DNA from: Deltaproteobacteria bacterium
Lineage (GTDB): Bacteria > Myxococcota_A > Polyangia > Polyangiales > Ga0077539
NCBI GenBank assembly: GCA_030694465.1
Contig: JAUXYJ010000088.1
Location: 1-64,000 of the forward strand
Direction: 5' to 3'
DNA: 64,000 bases
In this document: positions 18,003 through 26,846 of the stretch, one piece after another
Layout of the letters: every line of letters starts with the position of its first letter
How positions within the stretch are numbered: position 1 is the stretch's first letter
Notes under the pieces: model-generated
What the model was told of the DNA's origin: nothing
The model's input: only the letters and a program-made list of their open reading frames with translations
Databases searched by the model: none
Program-made: the position numbers and the translations under genes

Positions 18003-18839
18003 TCAACTCACCGCACGCCACACGTTGCCGTTGTGTGTGACACGAGACTCGCGAAGGAGCTTCTCAAGGTGCGCTCGGAGTGAGCGCAGCGCGACGGGCC
18101 AGATCGTGCTTGGGACGTCATCGTAGGCTCGCGAGACCAGCTCCGTGTCTGCACATCCGTGGTCGAACGCTGCGAGCGCTGCGTAGATCTTGGCCTCGCG
18201 TCCCAAGCGATGATCTCTGTAATATTGCAGGTGTTTGGGGCCGTCTTCGATGGGCGCTCCGTGCGCAGGCAGCAGACGGTCGCAGCCGGTGTGCTTGAGC
18301 CGTTCAAGCTCGACGAGATAGCGCTGCATGTCGCCGTCATCCTCGGGATCGATCACGATGGTCCCCACGCTCGCGACCATGTCTCCGACGATCGCTGAGC
18401 CGCTCGCACGGTGAAGCAACGACACGTGGCCCGGCGCGTGGCCCGGCGTGAAGAGCACCTCGAGCGCGCCCCCGAGCAGCGTGCTCCCTTCGGTTAAGAG
18501 CGTATCAATCGCAATCAAATCACGAAGCTTCTCCGCGGTGCCCTCGTGTGCGGCGACAGGGACTCCGTATCGTTTTTGGACGGCGAGGGTCGCTCCGACG
18601 TGGTCCATGTGGTGGTGTGTGAGCACCAGATGCGTGAGCACGCGGCCCAACGCGAGCTGCGCATCAATCGCAGAAAACAGGCGAATTTGCTCGTATTCAT
18701 ACGGTGTCGCCGGCTCAACGAGCACCAGCGCGTCGCCCTCTGCGACGAGGTAGCTGTTGGTCTGCGTCGCGGGCAAGAGCGTCGGTGTGTCGAGCGCGAG
18801 GGACCAGAGACCCTCTGCGATGGGCTGCGCAAAATCCAT
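18003..18839 (-). CDS. Metallo-beta-lactamase-fold hydrolase
   Basis: A 278-residue MBL-fold hydrolase, similar in layout to glyoxalase-II/LACTB2-like enzymes. The metal motif HHHMDH (H75, H77, D79, H80) is intact, with further ligands in TPGHAPGHVS, the Asp of AIVGDMVAS, and a C-terminal HG near LLPAHGAP. A helical C-terminal domain (LQYYRDHRLGREAKIYAAL) as in LACTB2 follows. It is convergent with scoB, leaving 13 bp. Substrate is not determined; hydrolytic thioester or nuclease activity are both possible in the family. Confidence 0.9.
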   Translation of the reverse strand: MDFAQPIAEGLWSLALDTPTLLPATQTNSYLVAEGDALVLVEPATPYEYEQIRLFSAIDAQLALGRVLTHLVLTHHHMDHVGATLAVQKRYGVPVAAHEGTAEKLRDLIAIDTLLTEGSTLLGGALEVLFTPGHAPGHVSLLHRASGSAIVGDMVASVGTIVIDPEDDGDMQRYLVELERLKHTGCDRLLPAHGAPIEDGPKHLQYYRDHRLGREAKIYAALAAFDHGCADTELVSRAYDDVPSTIWPVALRSLRAHLEKLLRESRVTHNGNVWRAVS

Positions 18840-18902
18840 CCGCAGACCCTACGTGACCGCTTCGCTTCGTGCACTCCGGATGCGGATGATACGCTCTGGT
18901 GT

Positions 18903-20597
18903 ATGCGGACTAAGCTTGGCGTCTCGACGTTGGTTGCACTGTCTCTGGCTGGCTGTAGCGATCCGTTGGTGGCACCCAACGACAGCGCTGCGATGGACGT
19001 GACGAGCGCAGACACCACGGCCATGGTGGATGACTTGGTCACACCGCCCGAAGACACGGTGCAGGTGCCCGATGTCGTGATGAGCAGCGATATTGCTGAC
19101 GTTGCGCCTGCCGAGGCGAGCGCAGACGCAGGCCCCATCGGCAGCGACGTCGTCGCGACGGACACCAGTCCAGCCACCGATGGCGGGGCGTGCGCGCCGC
19201 AGCCTGCTTCGCCTGCGCAGCCCGTGAGCCCCACGCTGATGCCCGAGCGCCGGGTCACGTGTGGATGCCGTGTAGGGACGCCCTCGGTGACCGCTGGGGC
19301 GACGGACCGCTACCTCTTGCACGGTCGCGTGGTGACTCCGGTAGAGATCCACGCGCGAGGCGAGGTGCTCATTGTGGGCAGCACGATCGCGTGTGTTGGG
19401 GCCAGCGGGACCTGCAGCGCGATGCCCATGGCTGCGGGCGCGACAGTGATTCAGACAGCGGGTTTGATCTATCCCGGGCTCATCGATGGGCACAACCATG
19501 TGTCGTACAACTGGATGCCCGAGTGGGTGCCCCCACGCTCGTACGACGACCGATACCAGTGGCAGCGCGCGACGGCGTACGACACGTTTATTCGGCCCTA
19601 TCGCGACAACGTCGGGACCAACGAGTGCGCGATGGCAAAGTATGGCGAAGCGCGCGCGATTTTTGCGGGAACTACCACCATCCAAGGTGGCCCCAATCGT
19701 ACGTGCACGCGCGTGCTTGCGCGCAATCCCGAGTACGGCTCGGATTTCGGCGGAGTGGACACCCACCAGACCAACATCCTCGGCATCGGAACGGTGGACG
19801 CTGCGGCCGCGATGACTCTCCGAAGCAACATGGATTCGGGGGCGCTGACTGCGTACATCGTGCACCTTGGTGAGGGGATCAACGACGCGTCGCGTACGGA
19901 GTTTGACACGCTGGTGTCCCGCAATTTGCTTACGCGATCGACGGTGATCGTGCACGGCACGGCGTTCTTTGACTCGCACCACATGCAGATCGGCGCGGCG
20001 GGCGCGAAGCTCGTCTGGTCTCCGCGATCGAACATCGCGTTGTACGGCGACACGACGGACATTCGTGCGGCGCTCGCGCGAGGTGTGATCGTGGCATTGG
20101 CGCCAGACTGGACGCCCTCGGGCGCACCAGAAATTCTCCAGGAGCTTCGGTACGCACGCAACCTTTCGCGTGCGCGTTGGCCTGGGCTTTTGAGCGAGCG
20201 AGCGCTTGTGGAGATGGTCACGACGCAGGCTGCGCGCGCGCTGGATCGCCCACAGATCGGCTCGCTGACGGTGGGGCGGTATGCCGACCTCGTGGTGTTT
20301 CCAGACTATGGTTGCGATGCGTACAGCTCACTCATCGACGCGGTGGCTGCCGACACGCAGCTCGTCTTTGTCGCCGGCAAACCCCTCTACGGCGACGCGG
20401 CGCTGATGCGCGCGATGCCTGCCGCAGTGCAGACTGGTTGCGAGTCAGTCGACGTGTGTGGCTCCGCGCGCACGGTGTGTCTTGCGCGTCCAGGTGCCAG
20501 CGATCAGATGGACCAGACCCTCGCGCAGGTGAGCGCTACCATCAGCGGATTTTTTCCGGGACGATTGCCGTTGGTTCCGCGTTGTCCCATGCCCTAG
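18903..20597 (+). CDS. Amidohydrolase-family lipoprotein
   Basis: A 564-residue predicted lipoprotein. The signal peptide ends at a lipobox, SLAGC, and is followed by an Asp/Ala/Thr-rich stretch of about 100 residues typical of myxobacterial surface lipoproteins. The metal-dependent hydrolase domain (about 150-500) shows the HxH ligand pair in LIDGHNHV, a third His in IVHLGEG, a fourth in IVHGTAF, and the Asp in LAPDWTPSG, as in the TrzN/AtzA and cytosine-deaminase branch. A Cys-containing tail follows. I chose the ATG at 18903 because it starts the signal peptide; the long upstream frame is the antisense of the MBL gene. Substrate unknown. Confidence 0.85.
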   Translation: MRTKLGVSTLVALSLAGCSDPLVAPNDSAAMDVTSADTTAMVDDLVTPPEDTVQVPDVVMSSDIADVAPAEASADAGPIGSDVVATDTSPATDGGACAPQPASPAQPVSPTLMPERRVTCGCRVGTPSVTAGATDRYLLHGRVVTPVEIHARGEVLIVGSTIACVGASGTCSAMPMAAGATVIQTAGLIYPGLIDGHNHVSYNWMPEWVPPRSYDDRYQWQRATAYDTFIRPYRDNVGTNECAMAKYGEARAIFAGTTTIQGGPNRTCTRVLARNPEYGSDFGGVDTHQTNILGIGTVDAAAAMTLRSNMDSGALTAYIVHLGEGINDASRTEFDTLVSRNLLTRSTVIVHGTAFFDSHHMQIGAAGAKLVWSPRSNIALYGDTTDIRAALARGVIVALAPDWTPSGAPEILQELRYARNLSRARWPGLLSERALVEMVTTQAARALDRPQIGSLTVGRYADLVVFPDYGCDAYSSLIDAVAADTQLVFVAGKPLYGDAALMRAMPAAVQTGCESVDVCGSARTVCLARPGASDQMDQTLAQVSATISGFFPGRLPLVPRCPMP

Positions 20598-20674
20598 AGA
20601 CGACGGTCGGATGCGAGCGCCACACGCCGCTTGACCGCGCAACGAACAACCCGGTAACGAGAGAGCTAACACTC

Positions 20675-20956
20675 ATGAATCGCGACACTGCAATTGCATT
20701 TTTCCGCTCAGTCTGTGATCTCACCGAGGGGGCCGATGGCTTCGAGATCACGGCGGGCGAGCTCACGCTGCACGCTGGACGCGCAGGCGCTCCATGGTCT
20801 GTCCAGCACGTCATTCGGTTGTCCGTAAACGAGACGTTTGTGTCTGGAGAGACCCGCAAGAGTCAACGGTTTGCGTTCTTGCTCGAGGACCTCCGTGGGG
20901 CCCTGTGCGAGCACGCTTCGACCGACAAGAACACCCGCAAGACCGGCTTTATGTGA
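20675..20956 (+). CDS. Small conserved-looking hypothetical protein
   Basis: A 93-residue soluble protein that I do not recognise. It has a helical N-terminus (NRDTAIAFFRSVCDLTEGADG), a central beta-rich part, and a C-terminal helix with basic residues ending in TRKTGFM. It lies 77 bp after the amidohydrolase lipoprotein on the same strand and could be cotranscribed. Start is the ATG at 20675. The possibility that this is a chance open frame is modest given its amino-acid makeup. Confidence 0.55.
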   Translation: MNRDTAIAFFRSVCDLTEGADGFEITAGELTLHAGRAGAPWSVQHVIRLSVNETFVSGETRKSQRFAFLLEDLRGALCEHASTDKNTRKTGFM

Positions 20957-20989
20957 TCGCCCAGTGGGTGCACAGCTCGGTGACTTCTG

Positions 20990-21358
20990 CTAGCGAATTG
21001 GCTGAGCGATCACTCCGCTGCCCTGCAACACCATGCCCCCCGGCTGGATGACCACTGTCCCTGTCTGAACAGGCTGCGCGACCGGTGCGCTGTACGCAGA
21101 CGGCTGCCCGTACACGGTCACAAACGGCGCGTTGCTCGCGTAGTAGCCCGGCCGATAATAGACACCGCCGTAGTAGCCGCCCGCGTAGTAGACCGTCCCT
21201 GGGGCGTTCATGGTCGCGTAGCCATAGGCACCATATCCGGTCACGTACGTGGGTTCGTAGGCCGCGTAAGAGCCGTTGCCGGCCATGATGCAGCCACTCA
21301 TCCATCCCAGGAGCGGGACAACACAGGCGAGCCATCTAAACTTCGATCTAAGGGTCAT
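20990..21358 (-). CDS. Gly/Tyr-rich predicted lipoprotein
   Basis: A 122-residue predicted lipoprotein. MTLRSKFRWLACVVPLLGWMSGC is a signal peptide with a lipobox-like end (WMSGC). The mature part is very rich in Gly, Tyr, Val and Ala in the order GSYAAYEP, GYGAYGYA, YYAGGYYGGVYYRPGYYAS, so it is low-complexity and likely an envelope or matrix component. An ATG at 21394 would lengthen the leader, but I prefer 21358 because it begins the signal peptide. It is convergent with the preceding gene. No function can be assigned. Confidence 0.65.
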   Translation of the reverse strand: MTLRSKFRWLACVVPLLGWMSGCIMAGNGSYAAYEPTYVTGYGAYGYATMNAPGTVYYAGGYYGGVYYRPGYYASNAPFVTVYGQPSAYSAPVAQPVQTGTVVIQPGGMVLQGSGVIAQPIR

Positions 21359-21574
21359 GATGTTGAGCACTTCGGTGAAGTGTAGGCCGCGCATTGGGGC
21401 TCGGCGAGCGGGCAGTCTCGGTGGATGCCGAACGAGTGAGGCGCCCGGTAGCGTACGAAATCGCTTCGTTGGGTATTCCTACACCACCGCCGCGACGATG
21501 GAACATGCTTGCGGTGCTCGTTTATGCAGCGCACGCTGCGGCCGAAGGGTTTTACGTTGGCGCGATCAGACACC

Positions 21575-22519
21575 ATGAACACCGACCGGAGGTATCAGAG
21601 CTTGCTCGCCGCCGTCCAAGCCGGTCGGGCAAAAGCCTATCTGCTCCCGTTGCTTGAGTCGCTCGCGAGCGAGGCCGAAGAAGCAAGCGAGCCATGGGTC
21701 TTTGCACACCGCACGCTCGCAGAGTTGCTCTTGGAGCAGTCCCCATGGCGAGCGGCGCTGCACGCGCGCAAATTGGTCCAAGGCGTCCCTGACCTCGCGG
21801 CGTCGCATGCGCTCTACGGGCTCACGATGGCCATGCAGGGACACTACCCCCTTGCCATCTCGGCCTACCGACGCGCGGTCGCGATCGCTGAGGATAATCC
21901 CTGGTATTTTCATAACCTAGGCCACCTGCTGGACGCCGCTCTTGACGACCCAAAGCAGGCCCTTCGTTGGCTCAAGCTCGCTCACGAGATCGCTCCCGAA
22001 CAGGTGGAGGTCGCCGCGTCGTTGGTGCACTGTCTCATTCGACTCGGTGCTCGAGACGAGGCCCGTGATGTCCTCGCCGAAGCGCGTACCTGCGCCCCTC
22101 GCAGCGCAGCGCTGGACGACCTCGACGCGTGGTTGAAGAGCGAGGACGAGCCGATGCCCAAGGTCGCCGTCCCGATGCTGTTGCGCGAAGAGGGCGGAGC
22201 CGCTGACGCGCTTGAGCCAGACGTAGATCAGCCTGGATTTTTGCAGATCCAAGCTACGCTCCGTGCGCACGGCGTGTCCGACGCAGAGTGTGAGCGAGCG
22301 CTCGCGATTTACACGATCTTCGCGACGCACAAAGAGCACGACCTCGACGATGCGACGCTGTACGCGGCGAGCGTCGACTACTTGCTTCGGCGCTCGGAGG
22401 GACGCGGTTTGACGATCGCTGCGCTGGCCTCGCGGTATGGCGTCTCAGAGTCGCAGCTCAGGTATCGCCAAGGCGTGATTGGCACCGTGGTGCGAGCCTA
22501 CATGCGCTCTGGTGATTAG
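21575..22519 (+). CDS. TPR protein with a C-terminal HTH-like segment
   Basis: A 314-residue protein. Residues of about 30-190 form tetratricopeptide-type helical pairs (WVFAHRTLAELLLEQSPWRA, ALYGLTMAMQGHYPLAISAYRRA, PWYFHNLGHLLDAALDDPKQALRW, AASLVHCLIRLGARDEARDVL). The C-terminal part has a helix-turn-helix-like sequence, LTIAALASRYGVSESQLRYR, followed by a short helix. I chose the ATG at 21575. It may be a protein scaffold with a DNA-contacting end, which is inference. The downstream convergent gene is the 13-heme protein. Confidence 0.7.
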   Translation: MNTDRRYQSLLAAVQAGRAKAYLLPLLESLASEAEEASEPWVFAHRTLAELLLEQSPWRAALHARKLVQGVPDLAASHALYGLTMAMQGHYPLAISAYRRAVAIAEDNPWYFHNLGHLLDAALDDPKQALRWLKLAHEIAPEQVEVAASLVHCLIRLGARDEARDVLAEARTCAPRSAALDDLDAWLKSEDEPMPKVAVPMLLREEGGAADALEPDVDQPGFLQIQATLRAHGVSDAECERALAIYTIFATHKEHDLDDATLYAASVDYLLRRSEGRGLTIAALASRYGVSESQLRYRQGVIGTVVRAYMRSGD

Positions 22520-22546
22520 TCTTTGCTCAGCGAAATCGCTTGGTTT

Positions 22547-23782
22547 TTACATTGTGCACTGCCGCAAGAGCGCGTCCATGTCGCCGTGACAATTGCGGCA
22601 CCCGGACGCACTTGCGCGCAGAAGCGCACCACACTGGGCGATGAATCCGGGTGGGTGTGGGTTGCTGCCCGCGCCGCCCATCGCGCGGGTCGCGTGGCAG
22701 CTCACGCAGTCGCGCTCGTTGTGACAAGAGACACACGACGCACCTGAGCGTCGGGCCTCGCTCGCGTGATGGGCAGGGCCGACCGCGGGGCCAGACCAAA
22801 TGACCGTTGGCGGGTGAAATCGCTGGGTTCCCCGCGCGGCGGGCGCTGCCGACATGGTGACCCCGGCGCGCGCATGACACTGCTCGCAGAAGCTCTGCGC
22901 GCGGTGGCAGCTTGTGCATCGGTCCGAGGCCATGCGCGCTTCGGTCGCGTGCAGGGTGAGGTAGTCGTTTGGGTGATTGCGTCGGTCTCGCATGCGGCCA
23001 TCGTGGCAGTCGACGCACTCTCGCTCGCGATGGCACGTGAGACATTGTTGCCCATTGATCGCTGCGGTCTGACGGTGGGTGAACCAAAAATCTGCGTCGT
23101 GATGGAGCGCCCCCATGGAGGGCGGCGGCGCGAGAAATCCCTCGGCAAACTGCGTAAGAAGCACTCCGTCGGGCGCGGTCAAGTGACAGGTCGCGCACTG
23201 GTCTCTGAGCCCGCGTGATTGATGGCACGAGACGCACTGCTGCATCGACGGGAGATCCAGGCGAGTGGCCAGCGTGTTGCCGCGCACCGCGCTGTGGCAG
23301 TCCTCGCATCGGACCCCGTTTTGCGTGTGAATCTGGTGCGAAAAGCGCAGCCGAGCGGTTGGGATCTCTGTCGGTTGTACGTGGGTTGCTCCTGCCACGG
23401 TGCTGACCGTGTGGCAGCTCTCGCAGCGCGCAGAGGGCGTCGCGACGCGTTGTGGCTGTGCGCGATCGATCGCGTGACAGGGCATACACTGCGCTTCGGT
23501 GGGCAACAGGCGGTCTTCGACGCGGCGGCTCTGAGAGGCCGTGGTGTGGCATGAGACGCACGTGACGTTGGGGAGCTGAAGGTGCATTCGATGGTTAAAT
23601 TGCAGGGTGATTCGCTGCGGTGGATAGACCACGGGCGAGCGCGCGTGAGCCTCGGCATGCTGGCGCCAAATGGGGGCGAGGCGCACGCTCTCGGGCAAGC
23701 GTCTTACGATGGAGGCACACGCCGCGAGGGCCAGCAGCGCGAGGAGCGCGAGAGGCGCGCGTAGAGAGCCGGTGTGGGTCAC
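22547..23782 (-). CDS. 13-heme c-type cytochrome lipoprotein
   Basis: A 411-residue predicted lipoprotein with 13 CxxCH heme-attachment motifs: CVSCH, CMPCH, CESCH, CEDCH, CVSCH, CATCH, CLTCH, CVDCH, CTSCH, CEQCH, CVSCH, CVSCH and CRNCH. The signal peptide (LALLALLALAAC) ends at a lipobox Cys. Many additional His residues (FNHRMH, FSHQIH) fit bis-His coordination, as in multiheme electron-transfer proteins. The GTG at 23782 overlaps the stop of the barrel gene by four bases (GTGA), which suggests a stoichiometric complex. Its role could be electron transfer across the outer membrane or periplasm; a nitrite or sulfur substrate is also possible. Confidence 0.93.
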   Translation of the reverse strand: MTHTGSLRAPLALLALLALAACASIVRRLPESVRLAPIWRQHAEAHARSPVVYPPQRITLQFNHRMHLQLPNVTCVSCHTTASQSRRVEDRLLPTEAQCMPCHAIDRAQPQRVATPSARCESCHTVSTVAGATHVQPTEIPTARLRFSHQIHTQNGVRCEDCHSAVRGNTLATRLDLPSMQQCVSCHQSRGLRDQCATCHLTAPDGVLLTQFAEGFLAPPPSMGALHHDADFWFTHRQTAAINGQQCLTCHRERECVDCHDGRMRDRRNHPNDYLTLHATEARMASDRCTSCHRAQSFCEQCHARAGVTMSAAPAARGTQRFHPPTVIWSGPAVGPAHHASEARRSGASCVSCHNERDCVSCHATRAMGGAGSNPHPPGFIAQCGALLRASASGCRNCHGDMDALLRQCTM

Positions 23783-25224
23783 GGTTGCACTCCGATCACG
23801 AGCGAGAGTCCGACACGGATGCGGTGACCGACCGACGCGCTGTGGTCATGCTGGACGTCCGCGTGCAGGCGAACGCCCGGACCGAGCGCGAGGGATGCCC
23901 CGGCGACGAGCGACGAGAACGCGCCGCTTCGGGCAATGCGCGAGGGGTCATGGTTGGCCCAGAGGGACGCGCGCGCGTCGAAGAGCAATCGCTGGCCCCA
24001 CGGAGCGAATAGCACCTGTGCATCGAGGCCCCCTCGCGCTGCGAACGCGGCGCCCTCGCCCTGCGCGCGGAGCTCTAGCTGAAGCGATCGACGAGGAAAA
24101 TAGCTCACCGATGTGCCTCCGCCACCGAGCCAAGAGTCCGCCGTCGACGCCGCGCCAAGCGACGGACCGCCTTCGGCGGTGGCATAGCGACGTGCGTTGA
24201 TCCAGGTCCGAAGCGAGAGGCTCGGGGATGGGACCGCGATGAGCGTAAGGGAGCCTTCGTCTACGGCGTCGACCCAAAACGCGCTCCAGATCGCGGTGAG
24301 GTCAAAGCTCGGGCGAATGCGCTGGATTTGCGCTTCTGCGCGGAGCGAATTGCGCTCTGTTCGGACGCTGACGCTCGCGCGGAGCTCGCTCAATTGCCGT
24401 TGCGGGAGCGAGTACACGGTGCGACCACTGAGCTGAACGAGCGGGTGCACGGACGACTCGACCGACGCCCCGAGCTTCTCTTCGGCGATGCCCTCGCTGG
24501 TCCACACTCGGCGATACGTTGCCCTTGCAAACGTCTGCAAAAATGCTGGAGTCTCGAGTGCAGCCGCGACGACGGGTGCGTAGAGATTTTGTTTGACCGA
24601 CGGGGCAAGAGAGAGGGGCCAGCTGCTTCGATCTGCGCGTGAGACTCCGTCACGCTCAAAGCGGCCCGACGAGAGCGCAAAGCCGTTGCGGACCTCGAGC
24701 CCCGCGTACACCTCGGCGATCGCATAGCTGCCCAAGGCGACACGCAAGCGAGCGCCATCGAATGCGAAGAATCCCAGGGCGTCGACGTGGACCATGCGCC
24801 CCACGCGCGCTTCGAGTGCGCCGCGCAAGAGGTTGGACACGTCGAGGTAAGCGTAGGGGAGATCGATGGACCTTCGGACCAAGCCAGGCACGTAGTCTGT
24901 CCGTCGTTCGGGGGCCGTCTCTTCGAGGCAGCGCGACGCGATGCCGTCGCACGCATCGCCAAAATCATTGTCAAATCGCAGGCGAAAGTGCAGTCGTGCC
25001 ACCGGATCCCGTGGTCCACCGCGGTGCACGAGGGACACGGTGACCAGCTCGTTGAGCGTGCGTCGTGAGATCACGGGGCCGCCCCACGGAGACCGCCACT
25101 GCCACGCCTGCGCGAGGGTCTGCGTGTCGATGTCGTACTCGACCGCGCTCGCTCTCTTGGACCACGTGAGGGACGCCAAGAGCGTGAACAAAGGCAGCGC
25201 GTGCGGACGTGTGCGGGACCCCAC
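23779..25224 (-). CDS. Predicted outer-membrane beta-barrel partner of the 13-heme cytochrome
   Basis: A 481-residue exported protein. The signal peptide ends near KRASAVEYD. The mature part is a run of alternating hydrophobic and polar strands with frequent Arg/Gly turns and ends RIRVGLSLVIGVQP, an outer-membrane barrel-like C-terminus. I do not see known domain motifs, so the barrel call rests on composition. The start is a GTG at 25224, with no good ribosome-binding site. It lies 8 bp after the YbjN-like gene and overlaps the cytochrome, so the three genes form one unit, like MtrB-MtrA pairs. Confidence 0.7.
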   Translation of the reverse strand: MGSRTRPHALPLFTLLASLTWSKRASAVEYDIDTQTLAQAWQWRSPWGGPVISRRTLNELVTVSLVHRGGPRDPVARLHFRLRFDNDFGDACDGIASRCLEETAPERRTDYVPGLVRRSIDLPYAYLDVSNLLRGALEARVGRMVHVDALGFFAFDGARLRVALGSYAIAEVYAGLEVRNGFALSSGRFERDGVSRADRSSWPLSLAPSVKQNLYAPVVAAALETPAFLQTFARATYRRVWTSEGIAEEKLGASVESSVHPLVQLSGRTVYSLPQRQLSELRASVSVRTERNSLRAEAQIQRIRPSFDLTAIWSAFWVDAVDEGSLTLIAVPSPSLSLRTWINARRYATAEGGPSLGAASTADSWLGGGGTSVSYFPRRSLQLELRAQGEGAAFAARGGLDAQVLFAPWGQRLLFDARASLWANHDPSRIARSGAFSSLVAGASLALGPGVRLHADVQHDHSASVGHRIRVGLSLVIGVQP

Positions 25225-25232
25225 CTGAGGGC

Positions 25233-25709
25233 TCAGCTGCGCTTGTCGCTCACGCGGGTTCCGCCAAACAGACGGGTAAGCTCGTCGTCGTAGTGATCGG
25301 CGACGGCGCCAACGACCTGAAGAATGTAGCGGACCTCGGAGGGATCGAGGTCGCGTGTGGGACGCTCAGAGACGGCCACAACGCGCTGGTCGTGTACGCC
25401 AAACGCGACGGAGCCAAGTCCACTCGCGTTGAGCTCAAGGAGCCTACGAAACAGCGGCGCTTCGCTCGCTTTGTCGATCACGACGATGGGCGAGACGACG
25501 CGCAAAAAGGGTGAATCTTCACCGGGCCTCGGGGCTCGCAGAAAGATGGCGACCGCGGCGCTTCCGCGCATCAGGGACCAGGCGCGGCCTCCTCCTGGTG
25601 CGGGCATTCGCACACTCGCCGCGTCAATCCCTAGCGCAGTGATCGTCTCTTCGACCAAGCGCGCCGCGCGCAGAATTTCTTGCTGAACTTCGTCTTCAAA
25701 CACGCTCAC
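25233..25709 (-). CDS. YbjN-like small protein
   Basis: A 158-residue soluble protein resembling the YbjN / type III secretion chaperone-like fold: beta-strands VRMPAPGGGRAW and VAIFLRAPRPGEDSPF, then VVSPIVVIDKAS, SVAFGVHDQRVVAVSERPTRDL and a helix LDPSEVRYILQVVGAVADHYDDEL. I chose the GTG at 25709, which has GGAG six bases upstream; an ATG at 25739 would add ten residues. Located immediately upstream of the barrel and cytochrome genes, it may assist folding or assembly, which is inference from context. Confidence 0.65.
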   Translation of the reverse strand: MSVFEDEVQQEILRAARLVEETITALGIDAASVRMPAPGGGRAWSLMRGSAAVAIFLRAPRPGEDSPFLRVVSPIVVIDKASEAPLFRRLLELNASGLGSVAFGVHDQRVVAVSERPTRDLDPSEVRYILQVVGAVADHYDDELTRLFGGTRVSDKRS

Positions 25710-25919
25710 TTCGCTCTCCGTGCCTCCGTCGCACGGCATTGCGCGGCCAAACGCTACTCTGTGTCAAGCTCGACGTTGTGCACGACGCGCGGTGTGCAAA
25801 TCGATTAAGACCTTCACCGTGCGCGCTGGTGATGCGTCCATGGGTCGAACAATTCGGTTCGAGCGGCGATGGCATCCAAACCCTCTCTCGGCGCTTGAGC
25901 AAGCGCGACCTTGACCATC

Positions 25920-26789
25920 ATGCCCACGCTACGACTCATTGTTCGCTACGACGGAATGCACCTCTCAGGATGGCAGCGACAGCCCGGGGTCCGCACTGTC
26001 CAGCAATCACTCGAACAAGCGATCGAGTCGATGACGGCCACACCCACGCGCGTCGCAGGCGCAGGTCGCACGGACGCAGGTGTCCACGCGTACGCTCAGG
26101 TGGCGGCCTTTAAGACCGAGTCGAAAATCTCTTGCATGGGCTGGCGTCTTGGCCTCAACAGCAAGCTCCCCAAAGACGTTGCGGTCACTGACGTTCGGGT
26201 CGTGCAGGATGACTACGATCCTCGCCGCGCGTCGGGTGGCAAGCGGTACCGCTATCTCATTTGCAACACGCCCACGCGTGATCCCATGCTGCGAGACCGC
26301 GCGTGGCACATCCATCAGCCGCTCGACGTGGAGCGCATGCAAGAGGCCGCGAAGCCGCTCGTAGGGACCCATGATTTTGCTGGATTTCGTGCGTCCGATT
26401 GCGAGCGCATGAGCACGAAGCGCACGCTGTTTAGGGTCGAGATTCTTCGCGATTTTCGAGGGAGCCTCGGCCTGATCGCGATCGAGGTTGAGGGCACCGC
26501 GTTCTTGAAGAACATGGTGCGGATTATTGCGGGCACGCTCGTAGACATCGGCCGCAATCGCTTGGCTGTGACAACCCTTGCGGACGTCCTGGCGCACGGC
26601 GATCGCACGAAGGCTGGGATTACCGCGGTCGCGCACGGGTTGTATCTCGACGAGGTCTTTGTCCGTGCCGAGTATCGACTGCCCGATGACGTGCTCAACC
26701 TACGCCCGGCGTATGCTGATCGGATCCTCGGGATTGAGCCCGACGATGCAGCGCTTGACGAATCAGACGACGGTGCCGATGAAGGCTAA
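25920..26789 (+). CDS. truA: tRNA pseudouridine(38-40) synthase TruA
   Basis: A 289-residue TruA, which modifies uridines 38, 39 and 40 in the anticodon arm. The opening LIVRYDGMHLSGWQRQP and the catalytic GAGRTDAGVHAYAQV (Asp at about residue 52) are diagnostic, followed by KRYRYLICN, FAGFRASDCE and FLKNMVRIIAGTLVDIG. An acidic C-terminal extension follows. I use the ATG at 25920; the frame also has a TTG three codons earlier. The 180 bp between it and the YbjN-like gene hold nothing I can identify. Confidence 0.95.
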   Translation: MPTLRLIVRYDGMHLSGWQRQPGVRTVQQSLEQAIESMTATPTRVAGAGRTDAGVHAYAQVAAFKTESKISCMGWRLGLNSKLPKDVAVTDVRVVQDDYDPRRASGGKRYRYLICNTPTRDPMLRDRAWHIHQPLDVERMQEAAKPLVGTHDFAGFRASDCERMSTKRTLFRVEILRDFRGSLGLIAIEVEGTAFLKNMVRIIAGTLVDIGRNRLAVTTLADVLAHGDRTKAGITAVAHGLYLDEVFVRAEYRLPDDVLNLRPAYADRILGIEPDDAALDESDDGADEG

Positions 26790-26846
26790 GCTCACGCGGT
26801 CGTGTGCTTCGCAATGGATGCACCCAGCGTATTGAGGACCCTTTTT

